The notes below the pieces were generated by a model. That model searched no databases. It was given only the letters and a program-made list of their open reading frames with translations, and was not told the origin of the DNA. The position numbers and the translations under genes were made by a program. Of a stretch of 64,000 nt of DNA, positions 1 through 7,589 are shown one piece after another. The DNA is from DAOTXL01 sp034435455 (GTDB taxonomy: Bacteria; Chloroflexota; Anaerolineae; JAAYZQ01): positions 26,577-90,576 of the forward strand of contig DAOTXL010000131.1 in assembly GCA_034435455.1 (NCBI GenBank), read 5' to 3'. Position 1 is the stretch's first letter. Each line of letters starts with the position of its first letter.

Positions 1-1
1 G

Positions 2-1012
2 GTGAATCTCTCCATCGGCACGGCGGTTGTGCTGGGGCTGGCCAACGCGCCGATGGCCGTTGCGCCGACGACCGCCTACCTGATGCTGGGCGGTCGCTGC
101 CTGCTGAATTGCGCCTTTTGCGCCCAGGCGCGGGAGAGCCAGGCCGGGGCTCAGCAGCTTTCGCGGGTAACCTGGCCAGAGTTCGAACTGGAGGCCGTGG
201 TCGAACGCCTGGCCCAGGCCGCGGCCCAGGGCCACATCCGCCGCGCCTGCCTGCAGGTGACCGTCACCGCCGATGCCTGGGAGCAGACGCTGGCCATCGT
301 GCGCAGGGTCAAGTCCGCCACCGACCTGCCCTTCGATGTCGCCATTTTGCCCCGTCGGCTGGACCAGGTGCGCCGGTTGCTGGCGGCTGGGGCCGACCAC
401 ATCGGCTTTGGGCTGGATGCGGCCAGCGAGCGGGTCTTTCGCCGGGTAAAGGGCGGCAGTTGGGCGCGGAGCCTGGCCCTGATCGAGGCGGCGGCCCGCA
501 GCTTTCCGGGCCGGGTTGCGCTGCACCTGATCGTCGGCCTGGGCGAGACGGAGCGGGAGATGGTCGAACGGGTGCAGTGGGCGCATGACCGGGGGGTGAC
601 GGTCGGCCTGTTCGCCTTTACCCCGGTGCGCGGCACCCCTCTGGCCGACCGGCCACCGCCCCCCCTGGCCGTCTACCGGCGGATGCAGGCTGCCCGCTGG
701 CTCATCGTCCACAACCAGGCCCGCGTGGACGACATGCTCTTTGATGCGATGGGCCACCTCATCGGCCTGGGCGCACCGCTGCCGGCCGGCGGCGAACCGT
801 TCCAGACCTCCGGCTGCCCCGACTGCAACCGGCCGTTTTACAACGAGCAGCCGGGGGGCCCGCTCTACAACTTTCCGCGGCCGCTCACTGCTGCGGAAGC
901 GGCGCAGGCGATTGAGGAGATGGGGAGGGCGTTGCACCCCGGCCTGGGGTGTGGTATAATGCTCCCGCCAGGCAAAAGGCCGGGGGAGGAAGAGGATGAC
1001 CAACCTGCGTGA
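2..1012 (+). CDS. Radical SAM protein, BioB/LipS-like (5' end may be cut)
   Basis: Radical SAM enzyme of about 336 residues. The [4Fe-4S]/SAM motif CLLNCAFC puts the three cysteines at residues 33, 37 and 40 (CX3CX2C). The rest reads as a TIM-barrel fold, and a second CxxC (C272, C275) sits near the C-terminus. Length and the early cluster motif resemble biotin synthase and the two-part lipoyl synthase (LipS) proteins, but no substrate can be assigned. Reading starts with a GTG at base 2, directly at the window edge, so the true start may lie upstream. The 3' end overlaps the next gene by 17 bases and contains that gene's probable promoter. Confidence 0.75.
   Translation: MNLSIGTAVVLGLANAPMAVAPTTAYLMLGGRCLLNCAFCAQARESQAGAQQLSRVTWPEFELEAVVERLAQAAAQGHIRRACLQVTVTADAWEQTLAIVRRVKSATDLPFDVAILPRRLDQVRRLLAAGADHIGFGLDAASERVFRRVKGGSWARSLALIEAAARSFPGRVALHLIVGLGETEREMVERVQWAHDRGVTVGLFAFTPVRGTPLADRPPPPLAVYRRMQAARWLIVHNQARVDDMLFDAMGHLIGLGAPLPAGGEPFQTSGCPDCNRPFYNEQPGGPLYNFPRPLTAAEAAQAIEEMGRALHPGLGCGIMLPPGKRPGEEEDDQPA
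932..960 (+). promoter_or_regulatory. Sigma70-type promoter for the 996 gene
   Basis: TTGCAC (932-937), a 17-base spacer and TATAAT (955-960) with an extended TG. It lies inside the 3' end of the radical SAM gene and would give a leader of about 30 bases. Confidence 0.65.
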
Positions 1013-1601
1013 AGCATTGCAAGCCGTTCTGAGTAGGCCGACACCGGAGGCCCTGGTGGCGCTGCAGGGCGCTTTGTTGAGGTCCAGCCGGCAGGGCGAG
1101 GCGGTGGACCGCGCCCTGGAGATCGCCGGCCGCTTTTACAGCTACCTGTGTGAGTTGCAGGGCAAGATCACGGCCAGGGAGTACAGTGAACTGGCCTCGC
1201 GGCTGGACATCGGTGCGGTGGGGACCGTCGCGCTGGAAAACATTGTGGCCACCGAACGGTCCAAATTCTGGGAACGGCTGTTGCTGGGCGGCCTGGGCGA
1301 GGTGTTGATGGTCGCCGCCAGCCGCCAGTATATCAAAGCCTGGGAAGCGGAGACGGGGCTGGTGCACAACCAGGCCGCCTGGTACCTGACCGAGGCGCTG
1401 TGGCGTGTGTCGGCCCGGATGCAGCCCGCCCCTTCGGACCCGTCGCCCGACCGACGATGGGCCGCCATTCAGGAGCTGCTGGCCCCGGCCTACGATCCAG
1501 GCGTATCGGCGCCGGCCAAGGCTCTGCTCCTGGGGCGCGTCTTCCAGATGCTGCTGTTGACCTATCTGGCGCAGATGATCACGGCGGCCACGCCGGATTA
1601 G
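996..1601 (+). CDS. Hypothetical protein, 201 aa
   Basis: Soluble, mostly helical protein of 201 residues that I do not recognise. There is no signal peptide or membrane segment and only one cysteine. The ATG follows a good ribosome site (GGGGGAGGAAGAGG) and a nearly consensus promoter, which supports it as a real gene. It lies 20 bases before the membrane-EEP protein and on the same strand, so the two are probably cotranscribed. No function is assigned. Confidence 0.65.
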   Translation: MTNLREALQAVLSRPTPEALVALQGALLRSSRQGEAVDRALEIAGRFYSYLCELQGKITAREYSELASRLDIGAVGTVALENIVATERSKFWERLLLGGLGEVLMVAASRQYIKAWEAETGLVHNQAAWYLTEALWRVSARMQPAPSDPSPDRRWAAIQELLAPAYDPGVSAPAKALLLGRVFQMLLLTYLAQMITAATPD

Positions 1602-1621
1602 CGGATTGACAGGGGGCAAGG

Positions 1622-3490
1622 ATGAACGTGAGCACCAACCGCCTTGCTCAAGCAGCGGGCGTTGTGGAGGCGACGGCCGTTTTTCTGTTCTTTTATCAGG
1701 CGCTCAGGGTCCTTTTCTCTGTCCTGTTCGGCCTGATCTACGATGCCCTGTTTGCCGAAACCATGCCCATGACCACCGTCGGGTTGGTGTTGGTCCTGGT
1801 CATCCTGGCCCTGGTGTCGCCCCTGGCCGCGCCCCGCCGGCCGGACCGACGGCGGATCGCGGTGCCGGTTGGGGCGGTGGTTGTCTTTCTGGCGCGCATC
1901 CCGCTGACGCCCAACGACCCGCACAGCCGTCTGGTGGCCTCTCTCCTCATCGTCGCCGGGGCGGGCCTCTACCTTGCCGCGCGGCTGCGCCGGGGGCCGC
2001 GCGACGTGGTCCGCGCCCTGATCCTGGCCCTGGTCGCCGACCAACTGTTGCGTGCCGCCGGCCACACCTGGGATGTCACTTTGCGCCCGGCGTGGTTGTG
2101 GGGGCAGGTGGCGGTGTCGGCGGGGCTGAGCCTGCTGGCGGGCTGGCTGTTCCGCCCTGGTCCACCGGAGGAGCCAGGCACCGCCGCCGGACCGGGCCTG
2201 TTGGGTGGGCTGGCCTGGGGAAGCTGGCTGTTTCTGGAAACGTCGTTGCTCAACTTTCCCAATGCTCTGGCCCGGTGGAGCGGCGCGCCCTATACGCTGG
2301 TCAGTCCGCTGCTCCTGGCGGTCACGCTCATCCCGGCCCTCGTTGCCCTCCCCGCTGCCGGGCAGAAGCGGGGAGGGTGGATAGTCGGCGGCACGCTGCT
2401 CCTGGCCGGGCTGGCGGTGGGGGGGCTGCGAACGGGGCCGTGGGCCGCTACGGCCGGCCTGTTGCTGGCCCAACTGGCTGCTGTAAGACTGCTCCCCCTC
2501 CTTGTCGGCAGCGGACCGGGCCGGGGGCTGGCCTGGGGCGGCATCCTGTTCCTCGTCGAAAGTTTTGCCTACGCCTTTACCTTCACCTACCCTTACACGG
2601 TAGCGGCATTCCGGGGCCTGGGCCTGCCCGTTCTTCTCACGGCGGGGGTGCTGGTCGGATTGCCGGCCCTGCGCCGCCCGGCAGCGCCTGAGCAGGTTCT
2701 CCGCCTCACCCCGGCCCGCGTGGTTGTGGCGCTGGTTGCAGGAGGGGCCTTGCTTGGGGCTGTGTTGCCCTTTATCCGGCCGGCCAGGCCATCCCCACCG
2801 GAGGCGAGGGGGTTCCTCCGCATTGCCACCTACAATATCCACTACGGCTATGACACCTTCTGGCACCTCAGTCTGGAGGAGCAGGCCCAGGCCATCGCCG
2901 CCGCTGGCGCCGACATAGTGATGCTCCAGGAGGTGGATACCGGCCGGCCCACCAGCTACATGGTGGACGATGCGCTGTGGCTGGCCCGCCGGCTGGGCAT
3001 GGAAGCGGTCTACCTGCCCACCATGGAGCACCTGACCGGCATCGCTTTGCTGTCCCGTTACCCCGTTCTCGATTCCGAGGGGCTGCTGTTGCCCAGCGAA
3101 CTGGAACAAACCGGCATCCTCTGGGCCAGGCTGGATGGGGAGATCCCCGTCAACGCCTTTGCCATCTGGCTGGGCCTGGAACCGGCGGAGCGCGCCCGCC
3201 AGCTCGACGCGGCGCTGCCTTTCATCGCGGCTCACCCCGGCCCGGCAGCTTTTGGCGGCGATTTCAACTCCACACCCGACTCGCCGGTCTATGCCCGCCT
3301 CGCCGAGGCCGGGTTCACCGACCCCTTTGTCGTCCTGGGGCTCGACTCGCCCCCCACCGACCCGGCGATTAACCCCACGAAACGCATTGATTTCGTCTGG
3401 CTGCGCGGCCTGGCACCGCTCGATGCCCGGGTGCTCGATTCGCTCGCTTCCGACCACCGACTGGTGATGGTTGAGGCGACGCTGCCGTGA
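1622..3490 (+). CDS. Multi-pass membrane protein with C-terminal endonuclease/exonuclease/phosphatase domain
   Basis: 622 residues. Roughly residues 15-390 are a series of about ten hydrophobic segments. From about residue 397 the chain is an endonuclease/exonuclease/phosphatase (EEP) domain, marked by ATYNIHYG, DIVMLQEVD, GGDFNSTPDS and the final SDHRLV. These are the Mg-binding and catalytic positions of the DNase I-like fold. The family cleaves phosphodiester bonds in nucleic acids, inositol phosphates or sphingolipids; the substrate here is unknown. Fusion to a polytopic membrane region suggests a membrane-bound lipid or head-group phosphodiesterase, which is inference. The ATG has a GGGGGCAAGG ribosome site. 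The gene ends directly before a tandem repeat array. Confidence 0.8.
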   Translation: MNVSTNRLAQAAGVVEATAVFLFFYQALRVLFSVLFGLIYDALFAETMPMTTVGLVLVLVILALVSPLAAPRRPDRRRIAVPVGAVVVFLARIPLTPNDPHSRLVASLLIVAGAGLYLAARLRRGPRDVVRALILALVADQLLRAAGHTWDVTLRPAWLWGQVAVSAGLSLLAGWLFRPGPPEEPGTAAGPGLLGGLAWGSWLFLETSLLNFPNALARWSGAPYTLVSPLLLAVTLIPALVALPAAGQKRGGWIVGGTLLLAGLAVGGLRTGPWAATAGLLLAQLAAVRLLPLLVGSGPGRGLAWGGILFLVESFAYAFTFTYPYTVAAFRGLGLPVLLTAGVLVGLPALRRPAAPEQVLRLTPARVVVALVAGGALLGAVLPFIRPARPSPPEARGFLRIATYNIHYGYDTFWHLSLEEQAQAIAAAGADIVMLQEVDTGRPTSYMVDDALWLARRLGMEAVYLPTMEHLTGIALLSRYPVLDSEGLLLPSELEQTGILWARLDGEIPVNAFAIWLGLEPAERARQLDAALPFIAAHPGPAAFGGDFNSTPDSPVYARLAEAGFTDPFVVLGLDSPPTDPAINPTKRIDFVWLRGLAPLDARVLDSLASDHRLVMVEATLP

Positions 3491-3500
3491 AGAATGGGCC

Positions 3501-3604
3501 ACGAATGCCGACCACGAATGGGACACGAATGCCGACCACGAATGGGACACGAATACACGAATGCCGACCACGAATGGGACACGAATGCACGAATGCACGA
3601 ATGC
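3501..3604. repeat. Tandem octamer-based repeat array
   Basis: A 24-bp unit occurs exactly at 3501-3524, 3525-3548 and 3557-3580, with ACGAATAC between copies two and three. It is followed by three exact copies of ACGAATGC (3581-3604). The 24-mer is itself three octamers. The array fills the spacer between the membrane-EEP gene and the HAD gene and reads open in several frames, which creates spurious upstream start codons. Confidence 0.95.
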
Positions 3605-3637
3605 ACGGACCACGAACCACGGATCGGTCGAAAGCAA

Positions 3638-5008
3638 ATGCTCGAGTTCCGCTACGACGCTGTCATTTTTGATGTGGGGGGGACCCTCATCGGTTTTCAC
3701 GATCCGGAGCCTTTTCGACAGTTCCTGGCCGAAGCCAACCTGCCGGCTACGGACGAGGAGGCCCGGCAGTTCCACCGCCGGCTGATGGCGGTTATCCAGG
3801 CCGGGCGGGATGGTGCCCAGGGGCTGGGGGCCGAGGGCGCCGAACTCTATGCCTGGTGGCAGGGCATTTTCCACAAGGCCTGGCCCGACCGCCCCGATCT
3901 GGCCGAGAAAATGTTGCGCTGGCTTTTTGCCGGGCGCTTTGACCGCCTTTTTGCCGACGTGATCCCCGCTCTGGAAGCCCTGCGGGGGATGGGACTGACC
4001 TTGGGGGTGCTTTCCAACTTTGGCCTGCACCTGGGCGACCTGTTGGAGCGGCTGGGCCTGCGCCGCTTTTTCCAGTTTGTGGTCGTTTCGGCCGAAGAAA
4101 AAGTGGCCAAACCCAACCCGCGCATCTTTGACATCGCCGTGGAACAGGCGGGCCTGGCCCGTGCCCGGCTGCTCTACGTGGGCGACCATCTCGGCGATGA
4201 CATCGGAGGGGCACGGGGGGCGGGTCTGGATGCGGTGTTGATCGACCGGGATGACCGCCAGGCCGGGGCGCTCTGCCCGCGCATCCACAGCCTCCTGGAA
4301 CTGGTGGAGTATGTCCGGCCGCCGGCGCGCCCGGCCCCGGCCATCGCCTTCGACATGGATGGCACGGTGCTCGACTCGATGCCGGTGCATCTCTTCACCT
4401 GGCAGCGGACGCTGGCCCCCCTGGGCATTGCCCTGACCGCTGCCGACCTCTATCCCCTGGAGGGGGTGCCCACCGAACCGACCGCCCAACGGCTCACCGA
4501 AAAGTTCCTGGGCCGGCCCTGCCCGGCCGAGGAGGCCCGCCGCCTGGCCGAGACCAAGTGGGCGCTCTTTCTCCAGGTTTTCCGGCCCACCTTTGTCCCC
4601 GGCATGGTGCCCCTGCTCCACGACCTGCGTGGGCGGGGCTACCGGCTGGGGCTGGTCACCGACAGCGCCCGCCGCGTGGTGGAGGAATGCCTGACCCCGG
4701 CGGTGGCCGGCCTGTTCGACGTGATCGTCAGCGGCGACCAGGTCTCACGGGGCAAACCGGACCCGGAGCCGTATCGCCTGGCCGCCGAGGGCCTGGGGTT
4801 CCCCCCTGGCGCCTGCCTGGCGGTGGAAAACGCCCCCCTGGGCATCCGGTCGGCCAAAGGGGCAGGGATGGCTTGCGTGGCCCTGACGACGACCCTGCCG
4901 GCCGGGCAGTTGGCCGACGCCGGCGCCGACCAGATCTTTGCCGATGCCCAGGCGCTGCGCGCCTGGCTCCTTGCCCACTGGGCGGGCCGGCTGGCCCCAG
5001 AACGGTGA
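3638..5008 (+). CDS. Tandem double-HAD family phosphatase
   Basis: 456 residues with two complete HAD hydrolase domains in one chain. Domain 1 (about 1-225) has FDVGGTLIG, LSNFG, KPNPRIF and GDHLGDDI. Domain 2 (about 233-455) has FDMDGTVLDS, VTDSARR, GKPDPEPY and ENAPLGI. Both keep the nucleophile Asp, the Ser/Thr, the Lys and the acidic motif IV, so both are expected to be active. Domain 1 resembles YjjG/REG-2-like phosphatases; domain 2 resembles beta-phosphoglucomutase-like sugar-phosphate phosphatases. The start is placed at ATG 3638, where homology begins; the reading frame upstream is only repeat-array translation. The ribosome site is weak. Confidence 0.82.
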   Translation: MLEFRYDAVIFDVGGTLIGFHDPEPFRQFLAEANLPATDEEARQFHRRLMAVIQAGRDGAQGLGAEGAELYAWWQGIFHKAWPDRPDLAEKMLRWLFAGRFDRLFADVIPALEALRGMGLTLGVLSNFGLHLGDLLERLGLRRFFQFVVVSAEEKVAKPNPRIFDIAVEQAGLARARLLYVGDHLGDDIGGARGAGLDAVLIDRDDRQAGALCPRIHSLLELVEYVRPPARPAPAIAFDMDGTVLDSMPVHLFTWQRTLAPLGIALTAADLYPLEGVPTEPTAQRLTEKFLGRPCPAEEARRLAETKWALFLQVFRPTFVPGMVPLLHDLRGRGYRLGLVTDSARRVVEECLTPAVAGLFDVIVSGDQVSRGKPDPEPYRLAAEGLGFPPGACLAVENAPLGIRSAKGAGMACVALTTTLPAGQLADAGADQIFADAQALRAWLLAHWAGRLAPER

Positions 5009-5040
5009 ACCCCCACCGGGTTTGCCGGGCGCCGGTTCTG

Positions 5041-5049
5041 TGGTAAAAT
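5041..5049 (+). promoter_or_regulatory. Extended -10 promoter element
   Basis: TGGTAAAAT lies 19 bases before the ATG of the B12-radical SAM gene, which also has the ribosome site GGAGGAAT. No clear -35 was found, as is usual for extended -10 promoters. Confidence 0.5.
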
Positions 5050-5067
5050 AGCCCCGGAGGAATTGAG

Positions 5068-6531
5068 ATGAGAATCCTGTTGGTCAGCCCCAAGTCGCCC
5101 GTGTGGAACTCGCGCAAACATATCCACATGGGCCTGGGCTACCTGGCCGGGGCGCTCCTGGCTGCCGGCTACCACGACGTCACCCTGTTCGACGCCGAGG
5201 TGGAGGAGGAGACTCTCGCTGCCCACCTGGCCCGCGAACGCTACGACCTCGTCGGCATTTCCAGCCCCACGCCGCTGATCTACGAGGCGTGGGAGGCGGC
5301 GGCCCAGGCCAGGGCGCAGGGGGCCATCACCATCCTGGGCGGCCCGCACCTGACCCTCATGCCCGACGAGTCTATGCAGCGGCCAGAAGTGGACCTGGTC
5401 GTCCGCGGCGAGGGGGAAGAGACCCTCGTCGAAGTGGTCCGGGAATTGCAGGCAGCACGCGGCCGGTTGCCGGAGGCGGATTCCCGCCTGTGGCTGGCGG
5501 CCTGTTGCCTGGAGCCGATTCAGGGGTTGAGCTGGAAGGACCAGGCCGGTCGGGTGATCCACAACCCCCCCCGGCCCCTGCGCAAAGAGATTGAGGAGAT
5601 CCCCTGGCCGGCCTATCATCTGTTCAAAATCGAACGGTACACCAACCTGCAACCGCTGACCGACGGGCTGGACCCCCAGGCCCGGGCCTATACCCTGGTC
5701 ACCAGCCGGGGCTGCCCCTACCAGTGTATCTACTGCTCCAAACCGATCACCGGCAACACCTGGCGGGCCCGCTCGCCCCAAGACGTAGTCGCCGAGTGGC
5801 GGTACCTGGTCCAGGAGATGGGCGCTACCGAGATCGGCATTACCGACGACGTGTGGAACCTGAATCTGGAGCGGGCCAAAGAGATCTGCCGCCTGCTCAT
5901 TGCCGAGGGGCTGCACCGCGTGCCATGGGTCACGATCCACGGGATGCGCGCCGATCACACCGATGCCGAACTGTTCCGCTTGATGAAACAGGCCGGGTGC
6001 AGGCGGGTTGGCTTTGGCGTGGAGAGCGGGAACCAGAAGGTGTTGGATTCCATCAAAAAGAAGCAGACCCTGGACGAGGTCCGTCGGGCGTTCCACCAGG
6101 CCCGCTCCGCCGGCCTGCAGACGATGGGCTTTTTCATCTTTGGCCTGCCGGCCGACACCGAGGAAACGATGGAAGACACCATCCGGTTTGCCCTGGAGCT
6201 GGACCCGGATCTGGCCAACTTTATGATCGCCGCCCCCTATCCCGGCACCGAGTTGTGGGAGATTGCCCGTCGCGATGGCCGGCTGTTCAGCCTGGACTGG
6301 CGTGACTATGCCATCCATGACGAAAAGGCCCGTTATGAGCTGCCGACGCTGCCGCCGGAACTGGTGGAGCGCAAATGGCACGAGGCCTACCGCCGCTTCT
6401 ATCTGCGGCCGGGCCGCATCTGGCGACGGCTGATCAGCCCCGACACCTGGCGTCGTCTGCCCCAGTACATCCATGACTTTGGGCGCTTTTTCCTGGGGCG
6501 CAAAAGCCATGCCGGGCCCAAACAGGGGTAG
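5068..6531 (+). CDS. B12-binding domain radical SAM protein (BchE-like family)
   Basis: 487 residues. The N-terminal 150 residues resemble the cobalamin-binding Rossmann domain (ILLVSPKSP, DLVGISS, TILGGPHLT, VVRGEGEETL). The radical SAM core carries CPYQCIYC (CX3CX2C) near residue 215, followed by GITDDVWN, GFGVESGN and FFIFGLPADT, all typical of this class. Relatives include anaerobic Mg-protoporphyrin cyclase and many methyl- or ring-modifying enzymes. The substrate cannot be read from sequence, and no photosynthesis or tetrapyrrole genes are nearby. It has its own promoter and a strong ribosome site, and the downstream spacer holds an inverted repeat. Confidence 0.85.
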   Translation: MRILLVSPKSPVWNSRKHIHMGLGYLAGALLAAGYHDVTLFDAEVEEETLAAHLARERYDLVGISSPTPLIYEAWEAAAQARAQGAITILGGPHLTLMPDESMQRPEVDLVVRGEGEETLVEVVRELQAARGRLPEADSRLWLAACCLEPIQGLSWKDQAGRVIHNPPRPLRKEIEEIPWPAYHLFKIERYTNLQPLTDGLDPQARAYTLVTSRGCPYQCIYCSKPITGNTWRARSPQDVVAEWRYLVQEMGATEIGITDDVWNLNLERAKEICRLLIAEGLHRVPWVTIHGMRADHTDAELFRLMKQAGCRRVGFGVESGNQKVLDSIKKKQTLDEVRRAFHQARSAGLQTMGFFIFGLPADTEETMEDTIRFALELDPDLANFMIAAPYPGTELWEIARRDGRLFSLDWRDYAIHDEKARYELPTLPPELVERKWHEAYRRFYLRPGRIWRRLISPDTWRRLPQYIHDFGRFFLGRKSHAGPKQG

Positions 6532-6533
6532 TC

Positions 6534-6587
6534 AGGTGCCGGGCACTTGGGGTACCGTTGACGGCCCACCGGAAGTGCCTGGCACCT
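6534..6587. repeat. Dispersed AGTGCC-type inverted repeat, copy 1
   Basis: Arms AGGTGCCGGGCACTT (6534-6548) and AAGTGCCTGGCACCT (6573-6587) are inverted with one mismatch. The element lies 3 bases after the radical SAM stop codon and may work as its transcript end. A second copy lies at 56763-56797. Confidence 0.8.
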
Positions 6588-6631
6588 CTGGCGGCGAGAA
6601 GGAAAAGACCCTGCCATGCCCCGGCCAGAGG

Positions 6632-6659
6632 TTGACTTTTGGGGCAAGATGGGTATAAT
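6632..6659 (+). promoter_or_regulatory. tRNA-Tyr promoter
   Basis: TTGACT (6632-6637), a 16-base spacer and TATAAT (6654-6659). The expected start point is a few bases before the tRNA at 6672. Confidence 0.75.
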
Positions 6660-6671
6660 AGAAGATAGCCT

Positions 6672-6756
6672 GGGCAGGTACCCAAGTGGCCAAAGGGGGC
6701 GGTCTGTAAAATCGTCGGCTCAGCCTTCGGAGGTTCGATCCCTCCCCTGCCCACCA
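6672..6756 (+). tRNA. tRNA-Tyr (GTA)
   Basis: Acceptor arms GGGCAGG (6672-6678) and CCTGCCC (6746-6752) pair fully and are followed by ACCA, so the CCA end is encoded. The anticodon loop CTGTAAA gives anticodon GTA at 6706-6708. The long variable arm GGC-TCA-GCC is typical of tyrosine tRNA. The T arm is GGAGG-TTCGATC-CCTCC. The anticodon stem has two G-T pairs. Confidence 0.97.
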
Positions 6757-6767
6757 GATAGGAGGAG

Positions 6768-6810
6768 GCGCAGAATTTGCGGATCAGGCGCAGATTCTGC
6801 GCATTTTATT
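6768..6810 (+). terminator. Rho-independent terminator after tRNA-Tyr
   Basis: A 9-bp stem GCGCAGAAT / ATTCTGCGC (6768-6776 with 6794-6802) is followed by ATTTTATT. It lies between the tRNA and the convergent rlmB gene. Confidence 0.7.
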
Positions 6811-6818
6811 GCAGGTCG

Positions 6819-7574
6819 TCAGCCCGGTTGTCCGGCTTCTCTCTGCCGCCGGGCCTCGTACAGGGCAACCGCCCCGGCCACCCCGGCGTTCAGCGAGCCC
6901 ACCCGGCCGTACATCGGCAGGCGGATGAGCCGGTCGCACCGCTCCCGGACCAGCCGGGTCAGGCCCGTCCCCTCGCTGCCGACGGCCAGCCCCAACGGCC
7001 CCTGCAGGTCGGCCTGGGTGTAGAGCTGGGCAGTGGGGTGCACCTCCAGCCCGACCCACCACACCCCGCCGGCCTTCAGCCGCTCCATGACCTGGACCAG
7101 GTTGGACACCTGAGCCACCCGCACATGTTCTGCAGCACCGGCCGAGGCCCGCACCGCCGCCGGTGTCACACCGACCGCCCGCCGGGAGGGGAGGATCACT
7201 CCGTGGACGCCGACCGCTTCGGCGCTGCGCAGCAACGAACCGAGGTTCTGCGGGTCCTGGATGTGGTCCAGCAGCAGCAAGAAGGGGGGTTCGCCGGCCT
7301 GCCTGGCCGCCTCCAGCAGGTCGGCTACCTCCACGTAGGGATAGCCGGAAACCTCGGCGGCGAGGCCCTGGTGGTGGACCTCGCCGCCCAGTTTTTCCAG
7401 TTGTTGCCGGTCCACGGTCTGGACCGGCACATTTGCCCGCTCCGCCAGGGCGAGGATCTCGGGCACAATGCCGCCGGGTTTCAGATCGCGGGCCAGGAGC
7501 AGTTTGAACAGGTGCCGCCGCCCTGCCCGCAGCGTCTCCCGCACCGGCTGGCGACCGTAGAGGATCTCGCGCAT
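6819..7574 (-). CDS. rlmB: 23S rRNA 2'-O-methyltransferase RlmB / TrmH family
   Basis: 251 residues, the normal length for the family. An N-terminal substrate-binding domain (YGRQPVRETL) precedes the SPOUT trefoil-knot domain. The SPOUT motifs are present: NLGSLLRSAEAVG (N110, R116), GSEGTGL and the knot segment RVGSLNAGVAGA. Members methylate the ribose of a 23S rRNA guanosine, G2251 in E. coli. It follows cysS by 15 bases, an arrangement common in Gram-positives and Chloroflexota, and is the last gene of the PIN-TRAM operon. Confidence 0.9.
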   Translation of the reverse strand: MREILYGRQPVRETLRAGRRHLFKLLLARDLKPGGIVPEILALAERANVPVQTVDRQQLEKLGGEVHHQGLAAEVSGYPYVEVADLLEAARQAGEPPFLLLLDHIQDPQNLGSLLRSAEAVGVHGVILPSRRAVGVTPAAVRASAGAAEHVRVAQVSNLVQVMERLKAGGVWWVGLEVHPTAQLYTQADLQGPLGLAVGSEGTGLTRLVRERCDRLIRLPMYGRVGSLNAGVAGAVALYEARRQREAGQPG

Positions 7575-7589
7575 GGGTGACAGGATCTC

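Noticed and set aside
3501..3604. CRISPR array
   Set aside because: Repeats are directly adjacent 8/24-mers without unique spacers, and no cas genes are near.
1598..4621. A 1007-codon open frame on the minus strand
   Set aside because: It is antisense to two well-supported genes and its low-complexity Gln/Gly/Pro/Arg composition is typical of a high-GC shadow frame.
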